A stretch of DNA of 64,000 bases, taken from positions 1 through 64,000 of the forward strand of contig CABVDL010000001.1 of the NCBI GenBank assembly GCA_902497035.1. The letters are read 5' to 3'. Position 1 is the stretch's first letter. Each line of letters begins with the position of its first letter. The notes under the pieces are model-generated. The model was not told the DNA's origin. It was given only the letters and a program-made list of their open reading frames with translations, and did not search any database. The position numbers were made by a program, and so were the translations under genes. Below, piece after piece: positions 1 to 9,500 of the stretch. Source of the DNA: an uncultured Prevotella sp. (GTDB lineage: Bacteria > Bacteroidota > Bacteroidia > Bacteroidales > Bacteroidaceae).

Positions 1-1118
1 AAAGGGTTGGCCTTGCTGTCCTGGCGGTGGCTCCATTGCAGTTTGAAGCTCTTCTGGCGGGCGTAGTCGGGCATGCCCTTGTCGCCCGTTCGTGTGTCCT
101 GGAAACTGAAATAGAAGCTGCCGCTGAACTTGTAACGCTTTTTGTAGTTGCTTGCAGCTGAGAAGCCCCATGACCCCTTGGTATAAATCTCGCCAAGGAG
201 CTTGAGGTCCATCTTGTCGCTGAGCGCAAAATAGTATCCGCCGTCGCGCAGGTAGAAGCCGCGGCTGCTCTCGTCGCCGTAGGTCGGCATGATGAAGCCG
301 GAGGAATAACTCTTCGTGAACGGGAAGAAGCCGTAGGGGATGGCGAAGGGCAGCGGCACGTCGGCCACGACGAGGTAGGCGGGGCCGAATACTACGTCCT
401 TGCCAGGCCGCACCTTGGCGCGCGAGAGGGAGATATAGAAGTCGGGATGCTCCTTGTCGCAGGTGGTATAGCGGCCGTGGGCCAGATAGACGTCGCCATT
501 GTCATTGCGCTTGCTTATCTGGCTGCGCAGGTAGCCGTCCTGCTGCTCGGTGTAGGCGTTCTGCACCAGTCCTTTCTTCGTCTTGAAGTTGAAGGCGATG
601 GTGTCGGTATCGTAGGTGTCGCTGCCCATCTTGAACACCGGGCGGCCGCGCAGTCCGCCTTTCTCGGTCGAATCGGCGGTGCCGGTGGCATGCACCAGAC
701 TGCTGTCAAGGCTCATGTTGATCTTGTCGCTCTGCAGGTCCATGCTCTCGTATTTCACCTCAGACGAGCCATAGAGTCTTGCCGTGCGCGTGCGGGCATC
801 ATAGACGAGCGAGTCCTGCGCCGTGTAGTTCACCGGTGCATCAATGCCGTTTTTCTTGGAACGGTTGATGGAGTCGAGCTTGATGGAGTCGTCAATGGCC
901 TTGTTGTGGTGGTAGATGGCAAGTTGCAGCGAGTCCATCTGCGTGGTGTCGGTTGCCGCGTCGTCGGGCTTCAGCAGCTGGCCGTTGATGGAGTCGTCTT
1001 TCGCCACTTTGTCCTTGGCGGCTTCAGCACGCTTCCTCTGAGGAAAAGACATGCTGTTGCCCGCCCATGACATAATGACCGCGCCCACAAGCAATATGAC
1101 GGATAACTTTGACTTCAT
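1..1118 (-). CDS. lptD: LptD/OstA-like outer-membrane LPS assembly protein (partial, C-terminus missing)
   Basis: The frame is open from an ATG at 1118 to the left edge, giving about 372 residues. A short hydrophobic N-terminus (signal peptide) precedes a polar Asp/Ser-rich stretch. Then comes an OstA-type region: RTARLYGSSEVKYESMDLQ, the reading-through of a D-T-Y-D-T-D-T-I segment, and KTKKGLVQNAYTEQQDGYL. This is the periplasmic LptA/OstA jelly-roll repeat of LptD homologues in Bacteroidota. It continues into beta-strand-rich sequence with FAIPYGFFPFTKSYSSGFIMP, where the outer-membrane barrel begins. LptD inserts lipopolysaccharide or lipooligosaccharide into the outer leaflet. A promoter motif lies 7 nt before the start, so the mRNA may be almost leaderless. 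The barrel C-terminus is outside the window. The family call is firm; the exact substrate is inferred. Confidence 0.85.
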   Translation of the reverse strand, partial: MKSKLSVILLVGAVIMSWAGNSMSFPQRKRAEAAKDKVAKDDSINGQLLKPDDAATDTTQMDSLQLAIYHHNKAIDDSIKLDSINRSKKNGIDAPVNYTAQDSLVYDARTRTARLYGSSEVKYESMDLQSDKINMSLDSSLVHATGTADSTEKGGLRGRPVFKMGSDTYDTDTIAFNFKTKKGLVQNAYTEQQDGYLRSQISKRNDNGDVYLAHGRYTTCDKEHPDFYISLSRAKVRPGKDVVFGPAYLVVADVPLPFAIPYGFFPFTKSYSSGFIMPTYGDESSRGFYLRDGGYYFALSDKMDLKLLGEIYTKGSWGFSAASNYKKRYKFSGSFYFSFQDTRTGDKGMPDYARQKSFKLQWSHRQDSKANP

Positions 1119-1125
1119 TGAACTG

Positions 1126-1133
1126 CAAAGTTA
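1126..1133 (-). promoter_or_regulatory. Bacteroidota -7 promoter element for the lptD-like gene
   Basis: The minus strand reads TAACTTTG, matching the TAnnTTTG -7 element. It ends only 7 nt before the ATG at 1118, predicting a 5' leader of a few nucleotides at most. No good -33 TTTG is visible at the usual spacing. Confidence 0.55.
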
Positions 1134-1174
1134 CAGAATAGTTGGAGAATGGCGGCTTGTTTTCTTAATTTTAA

Positions 1175-2059
1175 CTATTTAACTAATATGACAAGATACT
1201 TGCTGGTGCTCCAGAACGACTGCGGATTGGTGATGCGCAGCACGAACTGCTGGTTGGCGTCGCGTGTCAGGTCGTAGCTTGTCGACGGGTGGGGCGTGAG
1301 GATTTTGGCCGACTTCGAGTACAATTTTATCTCGTTGGTCACGCGGATGTCAATCTTCGTGAAATAGCTTTTGTTGAATGCCGACTGCAGCACTCTGCCG
1401 TTTGTCAGTATGCGCTGCTCCCTTAGCTCGCTCTTGGTGCCGAAGACATACCACGCGGTGTTGAGCTGCGTCTCCTGGCTGTTGATGGTCAGTGTCTTCT
1501 GGTCGCTCTCGCTCTGTAGGTCGCTGACGTTGGTGTTGAGGTCGGAGATGGTCTGGTCGAGCTCGGCGATGTGGATGTCTTTCGCATCAAGCTCGGCCCG
1601 CAATTGCTGCAGCTGCTGGTCCTTGTTCTCAAGCTGCTTGAGCATGTTGGTGATGGCCTTTTTGAATTCCACACTTTTGAAGTCGCTCTCCTTGAGCTGT
1701 CCCTCCAGCTTCTTGATCAGCTCCCGGTTGAGCTGCATGCGGTCGGCGATGAGCCGGATGCTCTCCTTGATTTGCTCGGCCTTGTCGGCGCGCTCGTCGC
1801 TTTGAATCAGACTCAGGCGGGTCTCGGCCTCCGAGATTTGGTTGAAGCCGTCCTGTATCTCGTTGATGGTGGCCATGAGGCTGTTGATTTGCTCGTCGCG
1901 GTCGGCAAGGGCCTGCTTGAGCGAGTCGTCCTGCGCCACGGTCTGCAGGCTCACGGGTGCCGCCTTGCGCTGCACGCATGAGACGAGAAGCGCTGCCAAT
2001 AATGTAAGCAGCGTCAGCAGCCTGCGGCCAGGGTGACGGACTTTTCCTTCTTTCATCAT
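1175..2059 (-). CDS. Coiled-coil surface lipoprotein of unknown function
   Basis: A 294-residue protein. The N-terminus has basic residues, a hydrophobic stretch and a lipobox LLVSC (Cys28), so it is predicted to be a lipoprotein. Residues about 45-195 are a long, highly charged coiled coil (heptad-like repeats with EQIKESIRLIADRMQLNRELIKKLEGQ and QQLQQLRAELDAKDIHIAELD). The C-terminal third is a compact domain containing AWYVFGTKSELREQRIL, a motif I associate with a conserved Bacteroidales family; some members carry the name Cbp1 collagen-binding adhesin, but I cannot confirm that here. It starts 4 nt after rsmI and is probably co-transcribed with it. Adhesion, cell-envelope spacing or structural roles are all possible. 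Confidence 0.7.
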   Translation of the reverse strand: MMKEGKVRHPGRRLLTLLTLLAALLVSCVQRKAAPVSLQTVAQDDSLKQALADRDEQINSLMATINEIQDGFNQISEAETRLSLIQSDERADKAEQIKESIRLIADRMQLNRELIKKLEGQLKESDFKSVEFKKAITNMLKQLENKDQQLQQLRAELDAKDIHIAELDQTISDLNTNVSDLQSESDQKTLTINSQETQLNTAWYVFGTKSELREQRILTNGRVLQSAFNKSYFTKIDIRVTNEIKLYSKSAKILTPHPSTSYDLTRDANQQFVLRITNPQSFWSTSKYLVILVK

Positions 2060-2063
2060 ATCC

Positions 2064-2804
2064 TTACTTGTCCTTTTCTGTAGTATCCTCGGCCTCGGTG
2101 GCAGCGTTGGCGCGCCCTTTCCTTGATTTTTCCTTCTCTTTTCCGGCCACTACGATGACAATCTCACCCCTGGGCTCAGTCTGCTCGAAGTGGCTGATGA
2201 CCTCGTCGAGCGTGCCGCGCACGTGCTCCTCATGCACCTTGCTGATCTCACGCGCCACGCTGGCCTGTCGGTCGCCGCCGAAGAGTTCGCGCAGTTGCTG
2301 CAGGGTCTTCAGCGTGCGGTAGGGCGACTCATAGAAGACCATGGTGCGCGTCTCGTCGCGCAGGCTTTCAAGGTGGGTCATGCGTCCTTTCTTCTGGGGC
2401 AGGAAGCCCTCGAAGCAGAAGCGGTCGCAGGGCAGGCCCGACGACACGATGGCCGGGATGCAGGCCGTGGCGCCCGGAAGGGTCTGCACGGTGATGCCCT
2501 CCCTGGCGGCCTCGCGCGCCAGGAAGAATCCCGGGTCGCTGATGCCCGGCGTGCCGGCGTCGCTGATGAGCGCGATCACCTGTCCGGCCTTAAGGCGTGC
2601 GACGACGCCGGCGGTGGTGCCGTGCTCATTGAACTTATGATGCGCCATGAGGTGGCACTTGATGTCGTAGTGCTTGAGCAGGATGCCCGAGGTGCGGGTG
2701 TCCTCAGCCAGCACCAGGTCGGCCTCCTTCAGGATGCGCAGGGCGCGCAGCGTGATGTCCTCCATGTTGCCCACCGGGGTGGGTACGATATATAATATGC
2801 CCAT
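2064..2804 (-). CDS. rsmI: 16S rRNA (cytidine1402-2'-O)-methyltransferase RsmI
   Basis: A 246-residue member of the tetrapyrrole-methylase fold used by RsmI, which puts the 2'-O-methyl on C1402 of 16S rRNA using SAM. Diagnostic segments are the N-terminal LYIVPTPVGNMEDITLRAL, AEDTRTSGILLKHY, the SAM-binding SDAGTPGISDPG, PGATACIPAIVSSGLP, and FYESPYRTLKTLQQL. Length and start match the family. A near-ideal promoter (2813-2843) sits immediately upstream and places the start codon within a few nucleotides of transcription start. A Lys/Glu-rich C-terminal tail (KEKEKSRKGRANAATEAEDTTEK) extends past the usual end. The next gene downstream is the coiled-coil lipoprotein, 4 nt away. Confidence 0.95.
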   Translation of the reverse strand: MGILYIVPTPVGNMEDITLRALRILKEADLVLAEDTRTSGILLKHYDIKCHLMAHHKFNEHGTTAGVVARLKAGQVIALISDAGTPGISDPGFFLAREAAREGITVQTLPGATACIPAIVSSGLPCDRFCFEGFLPQKKGRMTHLESLRDETRTMVFYESPYRTLKTLQQLRELFGGDRQASVAREISKVHEEHVRGTLDEVISHFEQTEPRGEIVIVVAGKEKEKSRKGRANAATEAEDTTEKDK

Positions 2805-2812
2805 ATTGGAAA

Positions 2813-2843
2813 CAAATATAAGTATTTATTCCCTGTGGGGCAA
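2813..2843 (-). promoter_or_regulatory. Promoter of rsmI (TTG-N20-TATATTTG)
   Basis: On the minus strand a TTG (complement 2841-2843) is followed after 20 nt by TATATTTG (complement 2813-2820). This fits the Bacteroidota -33/-7 consensus well. The ATG at 2804 lies 8 nt past the -7 element, so the transcript should be nearly leaderless. Confidence 0.7.
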
Positions 2844-2903
2844 CGAATGCCTTAAATGTTTTGCAAATTTTAAGAATAATTGGCGCAGCAGATGGCGGGT
2901 TTG

Positions 2904-2927
2904 TGGAGGTGTACGCGTACACTTCCA
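2904..2927. promoter_or_regulatory. 24-bp near-perfect palindrome between the methylase gene and rsmI
   Basis: The core GTGTACGCGTACAC (2910-2923) is a perfect 14-bp palindrome, and the flanks TGGAG/TTCCA extend it to 24 bp with one mismatch pair. It lies downstream of the methylase stop and about 60 bp upstream of the rsmI promoter. There is no U-tract, so an intrinsic terminator is unlikely. A dimeric-protein operator or a simple stem-loop is possible. Confidence 0.4.
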
Positions 2928-2967
2928 CGGTCTTACGCTGTCACAAAGGACCTGTTGGCAGGCGTGA

Positions 2968-4728
2968 TTACTTGTCGTCTCCTTTGAATAATGCTGGCTG
3001 GCCAAAGATACGGCCTAACATGGTGTCTCTGTATGTCCGGAAAATGTTGAGTTTAACGGGCATGTATTCCGGCAGACTCTGAAGATACTCCAAATCAAAC
3101 ACAAGTCTCGGCTCCTTGTCATTTGACTCGGGTTTAATCTCGGCTTTGTTCCCAATGCGCGCAACCTTTATCAGGTAGAGGTCTTTTACACCCCGTCCCT
3201 TGATATATGGCATGAAGTAGTAAAGTTTATTTAATGCCACCGTAGAGGGGAATGATTTGGTCTTGCCGGTATAGTATGTTTTACTTTGGCCCCCATCAAG
3301 GAAATAATCATTGCTGTCGGGCTTGACGAACCCGATCAGCACATTCTTGGAAAAATTCAGCGTGTGGGTTTTCCTGACAGGATTAGTCTTGATTTCCCTA
3401 CCCATGTCAGCGAACAGACTGAGGCTCAGTTTGGGCTCTGCCTCCCGCCGCATGTCTATAGGATGAGTGGATACAGGCTCCTTGCCGTAAATGAACCGGT
3501 ACAGGCTCTTGCCGACTTGCTGGACGATGCCGCAAACAAGGGCGTTGCCCATGAGGAATGCCCTGCGTCCGTCTGTAACGTCAGGATGCAGCGTGTGGTT
3601 GTCTGGAAACATGTTCAGCCTCTCCAGCTCCAGTGGTATCAGTCTCCTGTACCGGCCGGATGGGGTTAAGACAACATGCTTGAAGCGGGAGGCAGCCGTT
3701 CCTCCCTCACCAGTAATGACAGTTCTTGAGGGCTTGTCCAGACTGTCGGGAAATGCCATGCGCCCTTCCGAGAAGAAATATTTGAAGCCCTCTTTCGATG
3801 TCCGTTCTATCTTCTTGGCGCCTTTCTCATATTGCCATCTCGGCAGTTCATCATCGGAAATGAAGAATTCATCAGGCACAAGAGCCTCGTCGACCAGACA
3901 GTCGCCAAGCGTAATCCGCGGACCCTCATACACTGGAACCGTGTCGATTGTATAGACCTGGCGGGCGCGCATAACGCCGGCATCTCCAAACGGACTGCTC
4001 TTGCTGTTCCTGTTGAAATTGTCGGAGACTTCCTTTATGGTTCCATGAATGTCGAATACCGACTCGCTGCCATCGTTGCCGAGCATCGGGAAAGCCTTGG
4101 CCAGCACGCCGTCAAACAAAACCCAATTCTTTAAGTCCTCTATCATGTGGCTGACCGTACTGTCTTCACGATAACCGACAATGTAAGTCCTCCGCCTGCG
4201 CTGTGGCATACCATAATCGGCGGCATTGATGACCCGCCACTCCACGGTATAGCCCAAATCTGCCAAAGAGGCGAGAATGATGGCAAAGTCGCGGCCACGC
4301 TGTTTGGCTGGTGACCCCAGCAGCCGGTCAACGTTCTCGAAAAAAATGTAGCTTGGTCTGTTGTCTTGCTTCTCGTTCAGTATTCTGTAAATCTGCCACC
4401 ACAACACGCCTTTCTTCCCTTCGATGCCGCCGGCTTTGCTAAGCGTTGAGGCAACCGAATAGTCCTGGCATGGAAATCCTCCGACCAGGAGGTCGTGGTC
4501 GGGAATTTGAGAGGTGGGAATGGTGTTGATGTCTTTGTTGCTGTGTCCTTTTGCGCCAAAGCGGGCCCTGTAGACGAGGGAAGCGTCCTGGTGGACGGTA
4601 GAGGGCTCCCACTGGTTGTTCCAGATGGTCTTATAGTTGTCGGAGGCCCCCTCAAGGCCTATTCGGAATCCGCCTACGCCAGCGAACAGTTCAACCACCC
4701 TTATGATATTGTCGTTTCTTTTAGGCAT
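2968..4728 (-). CDS. Type II DNA (cytosine-5) methyltransferase with C-terminal extension
   Basis: A 586-residue C5 methylase. Motif I is ELFAGVGGFRIGLEG (residues 13-27). Motif IV GGFPCQDYS carries the catalytic Cys87. Motif VI is FFENVDRLL (Glu131), motif VIII PQRRRRTYIVG (from Gln176), and motif X contains ERLNMFPDNHTL and AFLMGNALV. Motif order is the normal one, with the target-recognition region between VIII and IX. After motif X about 165 residues remain (from residue 420), containing YYFMPYIKGRGVKDLYLIKVARIG, an extension I do not recognise. The gene begins 7 nt after the stop of the MutH/Sau3AI-like endonuclease, so the pair is a type II R-M operon with the endonuclease first. If the endonuclease cuts GATC, this enzyme would protect as GAT(m5C); that is inference. 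Confidence 0.93.
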   Translation of the reverse strand: MPKRNDNIIRVVELFAGVGGFRIGLEGASDNYKTIWNNQWEPSTVHQDASLVYRARFGAKGHSNKDINTIPTSQIPDHDLLVGGFPCQDYSVASTLSKAGGIEGKKGVLWWQIYRILNEKQDNRPSYIFFENVDRLLGSPAKQRGRDFAIILASLADLGYTVEWRVINAADYGMPQRRRRTYIVGYREDSTVSHMIEDLKNWVLFDGVLAKAFPMLGNDGSESVFDIHGTIKEVSDNFNRNSKSSPFGDAGVMRARQVYTIDTVPVYEGPRITLGDCLVDEALVPDEFFISDDELPRWQYEKGAKKIERTSKEGFKYFFSEGRMAFPDSLDKPSRTVITGEGGTAASRFKHVVLTPSGRYRRLIPLELERLNMFPDNHTLHPDVTDGRRAFLMGNALVCGIVQQVGKSLYRFIYGKEPVSTHPIDMRREAEPKLSLSLFADMGREIKTNPVRKTHTLNFSKNVLIGFVKPDSNDYFLDGGQSKTYYTGKTKSFPSTVALNKLYYFMPYIKGRGVKDLYLIKVARIGNKAEIKPESNDKEPRLVFDLEYLQSLPEYMPVKLNIFRTYRDTMLGRIFGQPALFKGDDK

Positions 4729-4735
4729 TTGCTTA

Positions 4736-6325
4736 TTACAGGAATGATGTTTCGTTTAACTTGTTGGTGATGAAAGTGCCTTTCAACCAGACAAACTGAG
4801 GCAGCATCCTGATGCCGTTGACGACCTCTGTCCTTGTCTTTTCATTGGAGGCATTGGCACCACCCCGGAAGAACACGTTGTAGCTGGAGCTCTTCGGGAA
4901 ATTGGGCGCGCCCATACAAGCGCCGCTGGCGTTCATGCGTATGTTGCCATCCTTGTCATGCACATAGTCCCATTCCAGCTTGTTTCTGAAGATTAAAGTG
5001 CGGGAATCATCCCATGTACGCCTGACCTCTGTGTCGATGAAGGCCTCGTCAAATGAGAGACGTTTGAAGCCCTCGAATGTCGTGAGCAGTGCGGATTTGC
5101 CGATGCGTTCCCTGTAGGCATCCCGTGTCTCATCCGGCTTGCGCGGACTCATGTCCCCTCTTTCACAAAATATGGGGAACAAGAAGCTGTGTTCACAAAA
5201 GTAAGTGTAAACCTCAGACGCAGTAAAGTCCACATCGCGGTCGGCCCATTCCTCAAAATCAACATGCATGAGTTTCATGTCTTCTGTAGGACGGTCCGCC
5301 GGTGTGGTGGTGACGGTCTTTGCTATTATGCCAGTCTTAGTGAAGTCGGAAATCTGATTAAGACGACTGGCACCCGCGTCAAACATCTTGAGCACGCACT
5401 TGGCTGCCACGTCCTTTGCCTTGGCTTCTATGCCGAAAAGCTGCGTCAGTTCACCAATCGTTTTGCCCCTGTATTTCTCGGAAAGCATGTGGCATCTGTC
5501 ATCCAGTTGCCCAAAGCTGGAAAAAGGCACTTTGAGTGCGACTTCGGCATCTGACCGGTTTTTGTTGAAGTGGCCTCTCACCAGATAGTCGACAAAGGTT
5601 TGTTTGAGTCTGTACCGTGGCTTTTGATAGGCTCCCGATGACTTTCTCCTGAAGCCGGGAACAAGTTCTATCAGCAGTAGTCTGGGGCGAAGCCGATGTG
5701 TGAATCCCACAATATGCTCGTACCTCTCGTCGAAAGACTTGTATTTGCTATAGATTTCCTGGAGATAATCGCGTACGATTTCCCAGTCATTCTGCAGCTT
5801 CAGTCGCTCCTCTTCCGAAAAGGTGTTGTAGCAATAGCCAACAATGGGGAAGTCAGCATAGGCCGAAGCCGGAACAATGCTATAAGACTTGTACTCATAA
5901 AAGACAATCAGGAGATGCGCTGACTTTTCCCAAAAGTGGGAGGTCTGAAAGTCCTTTTGGATGTCTGGCTCAAAGGTCACACCCGTTATGCTGATGCCTT
6001 CTTTGGCGGCGAGGTGTATGTTGTATGCCTCACCGGACTTGCCGCGGACAAGTTTTAATTCGCCTTTGGGAATTCTTACGCCAGTCGTCTTGAGTTCTGT
6101 ATGCACTCCGTCAATCTCAATGTCACATTCCTGCCTGCTGTCCCTGCTGTAGCCAAAGACAGACTGCTCTACCACGTCACCGGCTATTCCTGTAATCTTC
6201 TCGCTTTTCTGGGTGCGTGCAAACTGGCGAGACTTGTCAACCTCGCCAAGCGTCTTGCCCTTTACGCTTTCAAGAAGATTATACACAAAATCCTTTGTAT
6301 ATTTCCTGTCGTCAGAAACTGTCAT
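4736..6325 (-). CDS. MutH/Sau3AI-like type II restriction endonuclease
   Basis: A 529-residue protein. The N-terminal lobe looks like MutH/Sau3AI: GIAGDVVEQSVFG with Glu53, then CDIEIDGVHTELKTTGVR with an acidic residue (Asp68) and E-x-K at Glu77/Lys79, the metal-binding catalytic core. The MutH-type phrase ELKTTGVRIPKGELKLVRGK follows. The length suits a Sau3AI-type enzyme, which has a catalytic MutH lobe plus a second MutH-like allosteric lobe. The C-terminal half here (from about residue 290, SSFGQLDDRCHMLSEKYRGKTIGELTQLFGI) echoes the N-terminal KGKTLGEVD pattern and may be that second lobe. The C5 methylase follows directly downstream. Known relatives cut GATC, so GATC is the best guess, untested here. 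The operon sits between rsmI and TCA genes and looks less GC-rich than its neighbours, consistent with horizontal acquisition. Confidence 0.8.
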   Translation of the reverse strand: MTVSDDRKYTKDFVYNLLESVKGKTLGEVDKSRQFARTQKSEKITGIAGDVVEQSVFGYSRDSRQECDIEIDGVHTELKTTGVRIPKGELKLVRGKSGEAYNIHLAAKEGISITGVTFEPDIQKDFQTSHFWEKSAHLLIVFYEYKSYSIVPASAYADFPIVGYCYNTFSEEERLKLQNDWEIVRDYLQEIYSKYKSFDERYEHIVGFTHRLRPRLLLIELVPGFRRKSSGAYQKPRYRLKQTFVDYLVRGHFNKNRSDAEVALKVPFSSFGQLDDRCHMLSEKYRGKTIGELTQLFGIEAKAKDVAAKCVLKMFDAGASRLNQISDFTKTGIIAKTVTTTPADRPTEDMKLMHVDFEEWADRDVDFTASEVYTYFCEHSFLFPIFCERGDMSPRKPDETRDAYRERIGKSALLTTFEGFKRLSFDEAFIDTEVRRTWDDSRTLIFRNKLEWDYVHDKDGNIRMNASGACMGAPNFPKSSSYNVFFRGGANASNEKTRTEVVNGIRMLPQFVWLKGTFITNKLNETSFL

Positions 6326-6554
6326 CTCTTTTCTTTGAAATCCAAAGCAAATTTAATACAATTTTCTGACCCGGACAAATAACAAGTCCGTTTTATTGCA
6401 GGACCTTAATCCGAAGGTCTTATTATCGGCGCAAATTCACCGAATACAAACATCTGGCACGCCATTATTGATAATTTCCTACATAAATATCCCTTTTGCA
6501 TGCCGATTGCAAAGATTATTGCCTAAAAATGTATCAATATTAATTATTTTGTTT

Positions 6555-6562
6555 ACTTTTGC
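6555..6562 (+). promoter_or_regulatory. -7 promoter element for the aconitase-isocitrate dehydrogenase gene
   Basis: TACTTTTG matches TAnnTTTG and lies 32 nt before the ATG at 6595. The expected -33 element is not obvious. The 270-bp region back to the endonuclease start is AT-rich and otherwise shows no gene. Confidence 0.5.
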
Positions 6563-6594
6563 AGTTATAATCATCACACAGAAATATAGGAATT

Positions 6595-9500
6595 ATGATT
6601 TTGGACAAAACGATGCTTCAGGAGTTTTATGCCTCTTACCCCGGCAAGGTGTCAAAGGCCCGGCAGGCGGCCGGCCATCCGTTGACCTATGCGGAAAAGG
6701 TGCTTTACGCGCATTTGTATGTCAGCGACGGTTTGCGTGCTTATCAGCGTGGGACAGACTACGTTGACTTCCGTCCCGACCGTGTGGCCATGCAGGACGC
6801 CACGGCGCAGATGGCGCTGCTTCAGTTTATGAACGCCGGCAAGGATAGCGTGGCTGTTCCGGCATCAGTCCATTGCGACCATCTGATTTTGGCCGATGAG
6901 GGAGTGGCACATGACCTGCCATCGGCCAGGGCGCAGAACAAGGAGGTGTATGACTTCCTACATTCGGCATCGGCCAAGTACGGCATTGGCTTCTGGGCTC
7001 CGGGCGCGGGCATCATCCATCAGGTGGTGCTGGAGAATTATGCCTTTCCGGGCGGCATGATGGTCGGTACCGACTCGCATACGCCGAACGCCGGCGGACT
7101 GGGCATGGTGGCCGTGGGTGTGGGCGGTGCCGACGCCGTCGACGTGCTGACCGGGCAGCCATGGGAGCTGCGCATGCCCCGCCTTATCGGCGTGCGCCTC
7201 ACGGGAAAGCTCTCTGGATGGGCTGCTCCCAAGGATGTCATCCTGAAAATTCTCGGCATGCTGACCGTCAAGGGCGGCACCAATGCCATTCTGGAATATT
7301 TCGGCGAGGGTGCCGGGAGTCTCTCCACCACGGGCAAGGCAACCATCTGCAACATGGGCGCGGAGCTCGGAGCCACGTGCAGCCTGTTCCCATTTGATGA
7401 GAATGCGGCCGAATACCTTCGGCAGACAGGTAGGGAAGAGCTGGCCGACATGGCATTGAGGAATGCGGCAGAGCTGCGGGCTGACAGTGAGGTCTATGCT
7501 CATCCTGAACAATACTTCGACCAGCTGATTGACATTAACCTCTCTGAGATAGAGCCTTACCTCAATGGTCCGTTCACGCCCGATGCCGCCACGCCGATAT
7601 CAGAAATGCGGACGAAAGGCCCCAAGGAGGACTATCCCATGGATGTGGAGGTAGCCCTGGTGGGCTCCTGCACCAACTCGTCCTACCAGGACCTCTCGCG
7701 TGCCGCGTCCATTGCCCGCCTGGCCGTGAGCCTGCACATCCGCCCTAAGGCCCAGCTCATCGTCTGCCCGGGGTCAGAGCAAATTCGCTACACCGCCGAG
7801 CGCGACGGCCTTCTTGACGACTTAAAGCGAATGGGAGCCGTCATCATGACCAACGCCTGCGGCCCGTGCATCGGACAGTGGAAACGCCATACCGACGACA
7901 ATGCGCGCAAAAACGCCATCGTCACCTCGTTCAACCGCAATTTCCGCCGACGGGCCGACGGAAACCCCAATACCTATGCTTTCATAGGCTCACCCGAGAT
8001 GGTGGTGGCTCTGGCGCTTGCGGGGCGGCTCGACTTCAACCCGGCCACCGACACGCTGATGAATGAGGACGGTGAGACTGTGAGGCTGCAGGCGCCCGAG
8101 GGCACCGTGTTCCCCACCGAGGGCTTCAGCTGTGGTGGAGACAAACCGTCGTTGGATGAGCTTAAGTCCAAGGGACTGTTCATCCCGCCCTCGGACAAGC
8201 ACGGAGACATTCAGGTGGTCATCAGTCCCACGTCGGAGCGGCTGCAGCGCCTGCAACCTTTCGCTCCATGGGACGGGAAAGAATATGACAACATGCCGCT
8301 GCTCATCAAGGTGAAGGGCAAGTGCACCACCGACCACATCTCTATGGCCGGCCCGTGGCTGCGCTATCGCGGTCACCTCGAGAACATATCGGCCAACCTG
8401 CTCATGGGTGCCGTCAACGCGTTCAACGACAAGAGCAATGCCGTCAAGGACCAGTTGGACGGACAATATAAGGAGGTGTCGGCCGCGGCCCGCGACTATA
8501 AGCAGCACGGCCTCGGCAGCATCGTCGTGGCCGAGGACAACTACGGCGAGGGGTCGTCGCGCGAGCATGCCGCCATGGAGCCGCGGTTCCTCAACGTGAA
8601 GGTAATTCTGGCCAAGAGCTTTGCCCGCATTCACGAGACCAATCTCAAGAAGCAGGGTATGCTTGCCCTGACGTTCGCCAATAAGGACGACTACGACAAG
8701 GTGCGTGAGGACGACCGCATCAGCGTTGAGGGCATCAGAACGATGAAGCCCGGCAGCAAGATGACGGTGACCCTGCGTCATGCCGACGGTACAACTGAGC
8801 TGTTTGAGGCCACGCACACCTATAATGAGACGCAGATAGCCTGGCTCAAGGCCGGCTCGGCACTCAACATGATCAGCAACAGCCAGAAAGCAAGTGTGGT
8901 GGAGAAAAGCCAGATGCCGGCGGTCACGACAGTCACCATTCCCTTTATCGAGGGCGACGGTGTGGGCGTGGAGATTACGCCGGTGATGCGGCAGGTTGTC
9001 GATGCGGCTGTGAGCAAGGCCTACGGCGGCAGCCGGAAGATAGCGTGGCTGGAAGTGCTGGCCGGCGGCAAGGCTCACGACCAGACGGGCGAGTGGCTGC
9101 CCGAGGCCACGGTGGACGCGTTCCGCAACTATAAGGTCGGCATCAAGGGGCCGCTGATGACCCCTGTGGGCGGCGGCATACGCAGTCTGAACGTCGCGCT
9201 GCGCCAGACGCTCGACCTGTATGTCTGCCAGCGCCCCGTGCGCTACTTCAAGGGCATCGTAAGTCCCGTGAAGCATCCAGAGCTTGTCGACATGGTGGTG
9301 TTCCGTGAGAATACCGAGGATATCTATGCCGGCATTGAGTGGGAGGCAGGCTCGGCCGAGGCCAGGCGGTTCTATGAGTTTCTCCACGACGAGATGGGGG
9401 TGAGCAAGGTGCGTTTCCCCGAGACTTCGGGCTTCGGTGTGAAGCCGGTTTCCAGGGAGGGGTCGGAGCGTCTCATCGATGCCGCAATCAAGTTCGCCCT

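Noticed and set aside
8830..8950. Sequencing error joining two separate genes (acn and icd)
   Set aside because: The frame continues cleanly through the linker and both flanks have normal domain ends with no loss of motif. Only a substitution of a true stop could fake it, which cannot be excluded without reads, so I keep the fusion as the main reading.
7990..9387. Long antisense frame of 465 codons opposite the aconitase-isocitrate dehydrogenase gene
   Set aside because: It is a shadow of GC-rich coding sequence: rich in His, Leu, Ala and Arg, no family motif, and the plus strand carries two complete enzymes.
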